Source of the DNA: Spirochaetota bacterium
GTDB lineage: Bacteria > Spirochaetota > Spirochaetia > Treponematales > Treponemataceae
Direction: 5' to 3'
Assembly: GCA_016285185.1 (NCBI GenBank)
Contig: JAEEQG010000173.1
Location: forward strand, 19,912-83,911
DNA: 64,000 nt
Each line of letters starts with the position of its first letter. The first letter of the stretch is position 1. Of the stretch, positions 17,911-25,152 are shown piece after piece. Under the pieces are notes generated by a model, which searched no databases, had not been told where the DNA came from, and saw only the letters and a program-made list of their open reading frames with translations. The position numbers were made by a program, and so were the translations under genes.

Positions 17911-17993
17911 TTTTATACCTCCGCAATTATATTATATCATAGATTTATGATTTTTTGATGGTTTTACATTTTTTCTTTAAAAACTTTTTTACA

Positions 17994-18029
17994 GTGACAT
18001 TATTTGACACACTACCTATTTTATAATTA
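17994..18029 (+). promoter_or_regulatory. Shared island promoter/operator module, copy B
   Basis: GTGACATTATTTGACAC (17994-18010), CACTACCT, then TATAAT (18022-18027). It differs from copy A at only two positions over about 38 nt including the preceding ACA. It precedes the HIRAN-like gene at 18090. Confidence 0.65.
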
Positions 18030-18089
18030 CTCCAGTAAGCTCGCCGAGGGCGGGAAATCATTAAATTGCGGGCTTTCAAGGAGTTTTTT

Positions 18090-19022
18090 ATGGCAAGACA
18101 AGTTTTGATTGAATGTGGTTCAAATTGGTTTGAGTTTACCAAAAGCAAAACAGGACAGCTCGACTATGCGGGCAAAATTGAAGGTATTGTTGCAAGTTCC
18201 GAATTGGAAGGTTTTCAGTGTTTTGCCGGAAGTACTTATTTTTCGCCGAGCTTTTACACTTACATTTCAGACGGCATGAACATGATTCCGCTTATTTATG
18301 TGGCAGACGGCGTTGATGTTTCGGACCTTGAAACATACGACTATCTTGTTCACGCCGGTGCGCTGCTTGCCGCCGTTGACTCAAAAGATTCGCTGCTTGC
18401 AGGCGAGCTGTATCTGCGCCGCCGCAAGACATTCGAAAAATTTCCGCAGCTCACACAGTTCATCATGAAAGACTTGAGCGTTGAAATCCTCTTTTCGCTC
18501 TGCTTCGGCAGGATGCAGAACATAAACCCGGATGATATTCCGCTTGTGTTCAACGCCGCACGCGAAAAGCTTGACTTTGACCCGTCGCGCGAAGATCTTG
18601 ATCAGGCGTTTATGCGCTGGTTCAAGAGCAACAGCTGCATGCTTACGCTTCCGCTCGTGGGCACAAACTTTTATAACTGGAATTCTGCGCCGGAAGTGCT
18701 TGCGCGGCTCTGCGACAACCTTAGCCTAGACGATTTGACCAGTCACGCCGAAAAAATCCGCCGCGCAAAGCACAGCTTTTATGCTTCGCTTAGAACCACC
18801 GTGCAGGCTGAACCGTACAACCCGCACGACAAAAACGCGGTCCTCGTCTGCATAGAAGATATAGAAGCCAAAATCAACGGTAACATGGGCCTTGAAAAAG
18901 CGGGTCACATTCGTGCTCTTGCCGCCAAAGTACTGCGCGAAGCCAAACCCAAAAAGCTTGTCTACAAATCATCGCTCGCAAGCGTCAGCGCCGGCAACAT
19001 CGTGGTCAAGGTAGAAGTGTAA
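18090..19022 (+). CDS. Protein with C-terminal HIRAN-like domain
   Basis: A 310-residue protein. The N-terminal two thirds are not recognised. Roughly residues 225-285 (QAEPYNPHDKNAVLV, then GLEKAGHIRALAAKVL) have the layout of a HIRAN domain, which in helicases such as HLTF and Rad5 binds 3' single-stranded DNA ends. AAGGAG lies upstream of the ATG at 18090; the in-frame 18066 start lacks a ribosome site. The gene has a higher GC content than the flanking WNP paralogues. It is under copy B of the shared promoter. A role in sensing damaged or foreign DNA is inference from domain and neighbours. Confidence 0.6.
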   Translation: MARQVLIECGSNWFEFTKSKTGQLDYAGKIEGIVASSELEGFQCFAGSTYFSPSFYTYISDGMNMIPLIYVADGVDVSDLETYDYLVHAGALLAAVDSKDSLLAGELYLRRRKTFEKFPQLTQFIMKDLSVEILFSLCFGRMQNINPDDIPLVFNAAREKLDFDPSREDLDQAFMRWFKSNSCMLTLPLVGTNFYNWNSAPEVLARLCDNLSLDDLTSHAEKIRRAKHSFYASLRTTVQAEPYNPHDKNAVLVCIEDIEAKINGNMGLEKAGHIRALAAKVLREAKPKKLVYKSSLASVSAGNIVVKVEV

Positions 19023-19110
19023 CGAATAGTGTTGTAGACATTTCCGCCGCCTGTGCAGACCATCGCCTGACGGCGGAATTATCTGATTGTTTTTGTTTAT
19101 GGAGGAAAAT

Positions 19111-20034
19111 ATGAACACATTTATTTTGCGTTGGAATCCGGCGGTTTCATCTTATAAGATGGAAGACCATAAAAAAATCTGTGAACAGATAAAAAGAGAA
19201 CCTGTGTTTTACAATTGGAGTGTCCGTGAGTGGCAAAATCTTAATGCAGGCGATGCATTTGTGCTTCTTCAGGTTGGCACTGATAATGACGGTATCACAA
19301 TGATTGGCAAATTTATTTCCAATGCATACGAAAGCGATAGTTGGCGGAAAGATGGCACAAAGATTCATTATGCAGATATACAGATTTTCTATGCCTGTGA
19401 TTTGAGCGAAAAAAGATCTTTTAATGCAAAGTATTTTGAGAATAAATTTCCCAATATCAAGTGGCATGGTGGACATTCCGGTGAAAAAATTTCGGAACAG
19501 GACAACGAAAAATTGATTGATAGAATCGATTTTGCTATGAAGAATACATACGGTTTTGAATCAACGAATTTTTCAGATTTCTTGAAAAATGACAATAGAT
19601 TTTTACCGATTTACTCAGAAGAAAAGAAAGCAGAACTGCTTGCTTTGCTTGCTCCTTATAATCCGGTTGTGCATACAGGAGACGAAGATGGTTGGGATTG
19701 GCTTTTTGATGACAGTGAATTTGCCATTGAAATTAAAAACCCTTGTTCCGATTCGGAAGAAGATAATATATGTATCGCTTTTGAAGATTCTGTAGATTAT
19801 GAGTTTACACTTTATTTTGCAGGGTGGCATAAGTACTTCAAGATGATAGAAGGCGATTATGCAGAATTCTTGAAGTTACTGAAATCTATCCTTGAAAACA
19901 AAGTGTGTGTTCTTAACGCTTATGATAATGATTCTGAATATGATACTGTTGTTACAAAATTGCTTCCTGCGAATCAATCAAAAGTTAAAGTAAGCTACTG
20001 GGATTCAAACCGTTCATTTGAAGCAAAGCTATAA
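19111..20034 (+). CDS. Hypothetical protein, MNTFI-WNP family, paralogue 2
   Basis: A 307-residue paralogue of the protein at 15747. Shared segments are the N-terminus (WNPAVSSYK.EDHK.IC), GDAF.L.QVGT, IGKFIS.AYE, W-HG..SG, FSDFLKND..FLP and the C-terminal YWDSNRSFEAKL. The middle (about residues 175-290) differs and is about 35 residues shorter. GGAGG precedes the ATG at 19111. Nucleotide identity is highest at both ends, which suggests recombination or gene conversion between the copies. The function is unknown; the N-terminal part may be a PUA/EVE-like reader domain. Confidence 0.6.
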   Translation: MNTFILRWNPAVSSYKMEDHKKICEQIKREPVFYNWSVREWQNLNAGDAFVLLQVGTDNDGITMIGKFISNAYESDSWRKDGTKIHYADIQIFYACDLSEKRSFNAKYFENKFPNIKWHGGHSGEKISEQDNEKLIDRIDFAMKNTYGFESTNFSDFLKNDNRFLPIYSEEKKAELLALLAPYNPVVHTGDEDGWDWLFDDSEFAIEIKNPCSDSEEDNICIAFEDSVDYEFTLYFAGWHKYFKMIEGDYAEFLKLLKSILENKVCVLNAYDNDSEYDTVVTKLLPANQSKVKVSYWDSNRSFEAKL

Positions 20035-20102
20035 TTAGCAAAGCTGCTTAAAGTATGCGAAAAGGTATTTAGCCTTTTTGAAGAAGCATAAGGAGTATAA
20101 TT

Positions 20103-20453
20103 ATGGGAATGGGTATTACAATGACATGCCTTAATTGTCATGAAGAAGATCAACTCTTTTGGGGGTGGGGTTATCTTGGCTTTAATAAAGTAGTTTATGT
20201 ATGTAAAAGATGTGGTTACTGGAAACAAACTGAAACAGCATTAGATATAACCAAAGACAAACTTGATGATAATTCCGGAAAGGATGCCATCTCAAGTAAA
20301 GAAACCATAAAAGAAATATGCCCAACTTGTAAAATCCGAATGAAAAAATATGAAAAATATTATAAAAGAAACAAAGAACCATTAATTCCAAAAATGAGCT
20401 GCAAAAAATGTGGTGGTTTATTAAAAGGCGGAGCAATGTTCTGTTGGGATTAA
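20103..20453 (+). CDS. Small protein with four CxxC pairs
   Basis: A 116-residue zinc-ribbon protein. Four CxxC pairs are visible: CLNC (9-12), CKRC (about 34-37), CPTC (about 74-77) and CKKC near the C-terminus, enough for two zinc ribbons separated by a charged linker. AAGGAG lies upstream of the ATG. It follows paralogue 2 after 68 bp in the same direction and is convergent with the DUF262-HNH gene. I do not recognise a specific family or function. Confidence 0.6.
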   Translation: MGMGITMTCLNCHEEDQLFWGWGYLGFNKVVYVCKRCGYWKQTETALDITKDKLDDNSGKDAISSKETIKEICPTCKIRMKKYEKYYKRNKEPLIPKMSCKKCGGLLKGGAMFCWD

Positions 20454-20540
20454 AGATATAAGGCTATAATCGTATAAAAAGATAGTCTGTCCTGATAATC
20501 TTTATAGCTTATTAAAATCTTTCGGACAAGCTGTAAGAAT

Positions 20541-21704
20541 CTAGCGGTTGCCTTTTGAGCGGTTGTGGGTTTTGCAGAGCATTACGCAGTTTGAAATGTC
20601 TGTTGCACCGCCCTTGCTCCAAGCGGTTGCGTGGTCGGCATCCATTTCGTTTTCTTTGTAGATGCGGTTTTTGTTTGTGCCTTCGGCGGTAACGCACATC
20701 GGGCAGTTTGAAATGCCCTTTTTCTGGGCTTCGTTTGTCTGCTTGGCGTAAACGCTTTTTATAGTGTTCTTGTCAAAAATTCGGATATTCAAGAATTTGC
20801 GTTTTTCCATCGTTTCGCCTGAAAGCACAAACTCATAAATGCCCTTTTTGTCTGTAACAAAATAATCTTCAAGCAGAGCCTTGATTCTTGCGTCAAGCTT
20901 GTTTATGTCATAGCTGTTTTTGTGATAAAGCTCGTAAATTCTGCCCCAGTCCAAGCCGCACATCGTAGAATCAACAGTCTTAAAAGTGGAATTGAGCCAG
21001 TCTATAACCGAATCGAAATATTTCTTTATTTCGTTGATGTTGTCATCGTTGCGGTGCTTCGCCATATATTCAGAGATATTGCCCTTCGAGACCCACTCCA
21101 AAGCCGTGTGCAAAAAATCCTGCCGCTTTACGTTGCCCGAAATATAACATTCCCATTTCTGAATGTTTGAATTCTGTGAATTCGAAAATTCTTCGCGGCA
21201 AAGGTTTACGAACTGCCCCGAATAAACCGCATTCAAAAGTTCCTGCTCGTTAAGCGGAACGCCCACAATGTTTATAGTCTGAAACCAGTCCTTGATTTCT
21301 TTTTCTGTGCCTTCGCAAATATAAATTGTCAGATTTGTCTGCAAAAGCTTCTGCTGAATGTCTTTGTCCAGGCTGTCAAAGTTGCGCTCGTAGTCGTCAA
21401 TTTTGACCGCAAATTTGTTTGTGATAAACCGCCCGATTGAAGTAATGCGTTGCTGACCGTCAAGCACTTCGTATTTTTCGCCGTTCTTGTTGAAATAGAT
21501 TAAGCCGATTGGATAGCCGCTGAGCAGAGAGTTTATAACAGCCACGTCGCGTTTGCCGTCGTTATAAATGTAGTTGCGCTGATATTCGGGCTGAATTACA
21601 AGCTTGCCGTTCAAACCGAAAAGCCCCTTCTCTTCAAATTCGTTGTAAACAAAGCCTTCGCAAAGCTTTTCGATTGTAATGTCTGTTCTAAGTTGGGTTT
21701 TCAT
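20541..21704 (-). CDS. DUF262 (ParB-like NTPase) - HNH endonuclease
   Basis: A 387-residue putative restriction nuclease. The N-terminal DUF262 domain has PEYQRNY (39-45) and DGQQR (82-86), the motifs that define the GmrS/SspE/DndB-like nucleotide-dependent fold. The C-terminus is a compact HNH domain: CPMC (334-337), DADH (355-358), then C373, C377, H380 and N381, that is a zinc-supported HNH site unlike the DUF1524 domain of standard GmrSD. Its ribosome site AAGGAG lies in the last codons of the upstream methyltransferase gene, two bases away, so the two are co-translated. It probably cleaves DNA lacking the partner's methyl mark; that is inference. Confidence 0.78.
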   Translation of the reverse strand: MKTQLRTDITIEKLCEGFVYNEFEEKGLFGLNGKLVIQPEYQRNYIYNDGKRDVAVINSLLSGYPIGLIYFNKNGEKYEVLDGQQRITSIGRFITNKFAVKIDDYERNFDSLDKDIQQKLLQTNLTIYICEGTEKEIKDWFQTINIVGVPLNEQELLNAVYSGQFVNLCREEFSNSQNSNIQKWECYISGNVKRQDFLHTALEWVSKGNISEYMAKHRNDDNINEIKKYFDSVIDWLNSTFKTVDSTMCGLDWGRIYELYHKNSYDINKLDARIKALLEDYFVTDKKGIYEFVLSGETMEKRKFLNIRIFDKNTIKSVYAKQTNEAQKKGISNCPMCVTAEGTNKNRIYKENEMDADHATAWSKGGATDISNCVMLCKTHNRSKGNR

Positions 21705-21706
21705 GG

Positions 21707-22786
21707 CTAGTTCTCCTTGTGACGGATTAAGATTCTGGCGTAAGTCTCTTTTTTATTTATTGTAAATCGTTTGCCATAACACGGATTGTCTTCAACATAC
21801 CTATCAAGACCTAATATCTCAAATTGCTCGGGACAATACTTATCCAAAAAACTGATAGGAACACCCATCATTCCTTTATAATTACTTGGAATTGAATCTG
21901 TAAATGGAATTTCTATTGCATCGTAATTATCATATTTCAGATAACCTAAGCCTTTTACTTCTTTATGTTTTGAAAATTTTATATTGTCAGATTCTGTCAT
22001 AAGTTTTAACGGCTGATGACGCTTTCCGTGTTCAAGGTTTGTAAACCAGACTGATTGAGAACGCGCAAAAATTTTATCACCTACAATTCTATAGCCACTT
22101 CCTATATTCTTGGCTTCTAATAGTCTTTTCTCATCAGGAACAGAAAAAAGCAAATCTGTAGACATTGCCGTTTTACCAACCCACATTTTATTATCTTTTA
22201 TTAGAGGGAATATCTCTTTGTATGTTATAGAATTTTTGTTCCCAATAATCGCAAAGCTTTTCTTTGCGTCAAAAATCCATGTGACAAATTCCCTGAACAA
22301 GGAAAATGGCGGATTCGTAATGATTATGTCCGCCTCATCGCGGAGCTTCTTGATTTCATCGCTTCTAAAATCGCCGTCGCCTTCAAGATAATCCCATTTC
22401 AAGTCTTTTTCGTCGATTTTGCCGTCGTTGTTCTCGTCTTTTGTAAGCGTAAAAATCTTGCCTTTTGCCTTTGAAGTTTCAATCTCAAATCTCTCGTCTA
22501 TTGTTTCAAACAAAGTTGGCTGATAATCAAAGCTGACCTTCTTGCTGTTATAAGCGTAAGACGTAGAAATAAGCTTTTTAAGCCCATAGCGTTCAAAATT
22601 GTTTACAAAAAACTTCGTAAAGTTTGACCATTCGGGGTCATCGCAAGGCAAAAGAATTGTCTTGTCCTTAAAAACATCAGGGTTATAGTCTATATATGCG
22701 TTTATCTCATTCTGAATGTCTGCATATTGTGTATAGAATTCATCATTCTTTGCAGATTTTGCTTTGCCAAGATTTGTATTTGCCAT
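21707..22786 (-). CDS. EcoRI-type adenine-specific DNA methyltransferase
   Basis: A 359-residue methyltransferase of the EcoRI methylase family (N6-adenine). The start [10 protein letters not shown] at 22786 is preferred; the open frame extends to 22888 but crosses the promoter and palindrome. Visible features are KNDEFYTQ (11-19), [12 protein letters not shown], which fits the AdoMet-binding region of this family, and the catalytic NPPF (158-161). It is followed two bases later by the DUF262-HNH gene. A promoter (TTTACA-17-TATAGA) and a 24-bp perfect palindrome lie upstream, with a divergent XRE gene that could act as a controller. Confidence 0.82.
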   Translation of the reverse strand: MANTNLGKAKSAKNDEFYTQYADIQNEINAYIDYNPDVFKDKTILLPCDDPEWSNFTKFFVNNFERYGLKKLISTSYAYNSKKVSFDYQPTLFETIDERFEIETSKAKGKIFTLTKDENNDGKIDEKDLKWDYLEGDGDFRSDEIKKLRDEADIIITNPPFSLFREFVTWIFDAKKSFAIIGNKNSITYKEIFPLIKDNKMWVGKTAMSTDLLFSVPDEKRLLEAKNIGSGYRIVGDKIFARSQSVWFTNLEHGKRHQPLKLMTESDNIKFSKHKEVKGLGYLKYDNYDAIEIPFTDSIPSNYKGMMGVPISFLDKYCPEQFEILGLDRYVEDNPCYGKRFTINKKETYARILIRHKEN

Positions 22787-22815
22787 AATTAACACCAAAG
22801 AAGTATTTTTATAAA

Positions 22816-22839
22816 ACAACACGTCTATAGACGTGTTGT
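22816..22839. promoter_or_regulatory. Perfect 24-bp palindrome between methyltransferase and XRE gene
   Basis: ACAACACGTCTA and its exact reverse complement, with no spacer. The centre TCTATAGA contains the -10 (TATAGA) of the methyltransferase promoter, so a bound dimer would block or reposition RNA polymerase. It is a probable operator for the adjacent XRE protein. Confidence 0.75.
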
Positions 22840-22852
22840 AATTTATTGTAAA
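22824..22852 (-). promoter_or_regulatory. Promoter of the methyltransferase/DUF262-HNH operon
   Basis: On the minus strand TTTACA (22847-22852), 17-bp spacer, TATAGA (22824-22829). The -10 lies in the centre of the palindrome. Confidence 0.6.
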
Positions 22853-22908
22853 CCTCTTTAGAAGTAATTTAAAGCACTTATTACGCAAATAGATGTATTT
22901 TTCATTTT

Positions 22909-23226
22909 ATGGGATTTCGTGAAAATCTAAAAAATGAGCTTGTTTTTCAAGATATAAGAATAAAAGAACTTGCATATAAATCAGGAATAAATCCAAGAAC
23001 AATCGAACAATATTTATCTTCTGCTGCAAAAATGCCATCAGCAGAAAATGCTGTAAAAATTGCTTCTGCGCTAAATGTAAGCGTTGAACAGCTTGTCACA
23101 GGTAAAACATCAGCCAAAGACAGCATTTCCCCAGACATAAGAGCAATGATCACAAAAATGAACAAATTTTCCCCAGAAGAAAAGCAAGTAATCTTTGACA
23201 TGGTTGACGTGCTTGCTAGGAAATGA
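22909..23226 (+). CDS. XRE-family regulator, possible R-M controller
   Basis: A 105-residue helix-turn-helix protein. The HTH covers about residues 15-60 (IKELAYKSGINPRTIEQYL, then NAVKIASALNVSVEQL), typical of Cro/C1 type regulators, and a short C-terminal helical segment could serve dimerisation. It is divergent from the methyltransferase operon, separated by 122 bp containing the 24-bp palindrome. Controller proteins of type II restriction systems have this size, fold and placement, although theirs usually precede the nuclease gene. No clear ribosome site precedes the ATG, and no leaderless -10 is obvious either. Confidence 0.75.
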   Translation: MGFRENLKNELVFQDIRIKELAYKSGINPRTIEQYLSSAAKMPSAENAVKIASALNVSVEQLVTGKTSAKDSISPDIRAMITKMNKFSPEEKQVIFDMVDVLARK

Positions 23227-23252
23227 CGCTGAATAAGCTTTTTCAGAAAAAT

Positions 23253-23287
23253 CTCGGCGAGAATTTAAAAAAACACGCCGAGTTTTT
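23253..23287 (+). terminator. Rho-independent terminator after the XRE gene
   Basis: CTCGGCG (23253-23259), a 16-nt A-rich loop, CGCCGAG (23276-23282) and a TTTTT run. It is 26 bp after the XRE stop codon. Confidence 0.6.
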
Positions 23288-23288
23288 A

Positions 23289-23311
23289 AAAAATTCTCGA
23301 CGAGAATTTTT
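23289..23311. repeat. Perfect inverted repeat next to the terminator
   Basis: Eleven-base arms (AAAAATTCTCG and its complement) around one central base. The motif TCTCGnCGAGA also occurs in part at 23251-23262, so the two structures are related and can pair in alternative ways. The stretch 23227-23498 holds only these elements and copy C of the promoter module. Confidence 0.6.
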
Positions 23312-23422
23312 GGAATTTTCAGGAAAAAATTTATAGAAAATATGACAGACATGGATTTTTTGTGTCGGCTTTTTTGATAGTTTCTCTGATATGCACCTAA
23401 AAAATGTAAAAAAAATTCAAGA

Positions 23423-23458
23423 GTGTCATTATTTGGCACACCGCCTGGTTTATAATCA
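23423..23458 (+). promoter_or_regulatory. Shared island promoter/operator module, copy C
   Basis: GTGTCATTATTTGGCAC (23423-23439), then CACCGCCT and TATAAT (23451-23456). Spacing is identical to copies A and B. The two half-sites GTGTCA and TGGCAC form the best inverted repeat of the three. It precedes the HAD gene at 23499. Confidence 0.65.
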
Positions 23459-23498
23459 ATCATCGTTTATGTAGAATGTTATTGCGGAGGCTTAGACT

Positions 23499-23981
23499 AT
23501 GAAACTTTATGTTGATATGGATGGAACGCTTGTTGATTTTGTGGCGCAAGTTTCAGCACACGGTTTTTGGCGCAAAGATAAGGTGAACAAGGTTGACTGG
23601 GCAAAGGTCAAAGCTATGGGCACTTCGTTCTGGACGGAAATGAACTGGATAAACGGCGCAGAAGCGGCATTTGCAAAGCTTTATGACATGGAAAAACGCG
23701 GCGAACTTGAGCTTTTCATTCTTAGCTCAATCGACTTCGATTCAGGCATTGATGGGAAAAAGCAGTGGCTTCAGCGCAACACCGATTTTCCGCTGGAGAA
23801 AGCGATTTTTGTGACCGAGCCGGAAGACAAAGCCGAATACGCCGCGCCAGATGCATGGCTTATCGACGACAGGGTGAAATCTCTTGACCCCTTTGCAGCT
23901 GCCGGCGGCAATGTGATTGAGTTCAAAGGCGATTGGAAAGCGGCGCTTGAAGCAGTGGCTGCTGCGATGAATCTTGATTAA
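23499..23981 (+). CDS. HAD-superfamily phosphatase, 5'-nucleotidase-like
   Basis: A 160-residue HAD hydrolase. Motif I is DMDGT (residues 6-10) with both catalytic aspartates, motif II falls at LSSID, and motif III/IV at LIDDR followed by an asparagine/glycine turn. The build matches the 5'(3')-deoxyribonucleotidase (NT5C) group, which dephosphorylates nucleoside monophosphates. GGAGG lies upstream of the ATG. It is under copy C of the shared island promoter, so a nucleotide-depleting or salvage role co-regulated with the exonuclease and HIRAN-like genes is a reasonable hypothesis. Confidence 0.75.
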   Translation: MKLYVDMDGTLVDFVAQVSAHGFWRKDKVNKVDWAKVKAMGTSFWTEMNWINGAEAAFAKLYDMEKRGELELFILSSIDFDSGIDGKKQWLQRNTDFPLEKAIFVTEPEDKAEYAAPDAWLIDDRVKSLDPFAAAGGNVIEFKGDWKAALEAVAAAMNLD

Positions 23982-24002
23982 ACGGCAAGGGGGGTGTTAC
24001 TT

Positions 24003-24263
24003 ATGCCAGATATAATTGAACTTTGGAAAAAAGACAAATGGAACATACTTGTAACAAATTACGAAGATTTTCGCAAAATAGTCTGTGAATACATTAAACA
24101 AGGAAATACTTGGATTAAGACAGACGAACAGTTGGAAGAGTTTATAAAAGAAGGTGGCGGTGAAGGAATAATACGTGCAAAGTATCACGCGGGAATAAAG
24201 GACTTTGCTAAAGGTCTTTATGTAAGCAATGATGCCGCCGCTTGTGCAATGAACCTTGAGTGA
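24003..24263 (+). CDS. Hypothetical small protein
   Basis: An 86-residue protein with no recognised family. It is predicted soluble and mixed alpha/beta, with an aromatic N-terminal half (IIELWKKDKWNILVTNYEDF) and a glycine-rich GGGEG turn near residue 57. The ATG at 24003 follows a G-rich ribosome site (AAGGGGGG); an in-frame GTG at 23994 is possible but lies in the ribosome site. It is 21 bp after the HAD gene and 8 bp before the next gene, so probably in the same operon from copy C. Confidence 0.5.
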   Translation: MPDIIELWKKDKWNILVTNYEDFRKIVCEYIKQGNTWIKTDEQLEEFIKEGGGEGIIRAKYHAGIKDFAKGLYVSNDAAACAMNLE

Positions 24264-24271
24264 GCTGATAT

Positions 24272-25081
24272 ATGACATTGGAACACGCTGAATCATTTAT
24301 TTCTTATCTCCGCTGGCAATATGCCAAAACATATCCAAGCTACCCGCATGAATATACGTGCTTGTCTTGGCAGCCGGAAATAAAACAGCAGATGATTGAT
24401 TTTGCCCGTTTGATTCAAGAAGCTGGTTATACGGAACGCTTTGGCAAGCGCGATTATCGTGTTCTTGTAATCGGAAACATGAAATATTGGACGATGGACT
24501 TTCCGCTTGAAAACACCGATTTGATAAATCGCACTTATGCCGATGAACAATTCCGCGCCAAAGTTGCGTCTTATGTTCAATCTGGTAAATTCAATTACAC
24601 AAAGGGTATGTCTCTGGCAGATGTAACAAAACAAATCGAATCAGGAACAACAGACTTCATTGTTCCAGTAGGAAATTTACCATCAGATTTTCTGCAGCCT
24701 TCATTAGAAGAGCTTAATGAGTTTCGTTCATATATAGCAAAATTGAAATGGCAGACAGCTAAAACTTTTGAAAACTTCTCGCCACATCAATACGTCTTAA
24801 ACTTCCCATGCTGGAAAATGAAAGAGGACGGGAAATGCAAAGGCGAGGACGAGACTTGCGCGGAATGCAAAGAGCAGCGAGATGAATTTGAAAAGTGGGT
24901 ACTGTTCATTCGTAAATATGGCGAGCGTTGTAAAATGCTAAAAACTGTGTATATCGTGTTTTGTATTGACGGTAGACAGTACTGGACTATGGGTGACCCG
25001 TTGGAAACTACCTGGGTACTGAATAGGGCTCTGATAGACGAACCGAGGCGGGTACCTAAGCTGGAGTGGCTGGATAAATAA
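24272..25081 (+). CDS. Unknown protein with tandem duplicated YWTM domain
   Basis: A 269-residue protein built of two copies of one domain. Copy 1 (about residues 8-100) and copy 2 (about 150-258) share Y..KLKWQ.AKT, PH.Y, a tryptophan-rich turn, a central amphipathic helix ending in G..., then IDG..YWTM..PLE.T...NR...DE..R. I recall single-domain relatives in many bacteria with no assigned function. Copy 2 carries an insertion with four cysteines (CKGEDETCAEC and an upstream CW), perhaps a metal site. It is 8 bp downstream of the small hypothetical gene in the operon under promoter copy C. Confidence 0.65.
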   Translation: MTLEHAESFISYLRWQYAKTYPSYPHEYTCLSWQPEIKQQMIDFARLIQEAGYTERFGKRDYRVLVIGNMKYWTMDFPLENTDLINRTYADEQFRAKVASYVQSGKFNYTKGMSLADVTKQIESGTTDFIVPVGNLPSDFLQPSLEELNEFRSYIAKLKWQTAKTFENFSPHQYVLNFPCWKMKEDGKCKGEDETCAECKEQRDEFEKWVLFIRKYGERCKMLKTVYIVFCIDGRQYWTMGDPLETTWVLNRALIDEPRRVPKLEWLDK

Positions 25082-25152
25082 ATTCTTTTTTTTGTTTTGA
25101 AAATAACAAGTTATGCGATAAAATATTATTAAACGATATTTATGAGGATTTT

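Noticed and set aside
14701..23458. The repeated TTGGCAC element as a sigma-54 (-24/-12) promoter
   Set aside because: Copy B has TTGACAC, losing the essential GG, and no GC at -12 is present in any copy; the conserved TATAAT argues for a sigma-70 type promoter with an operator.
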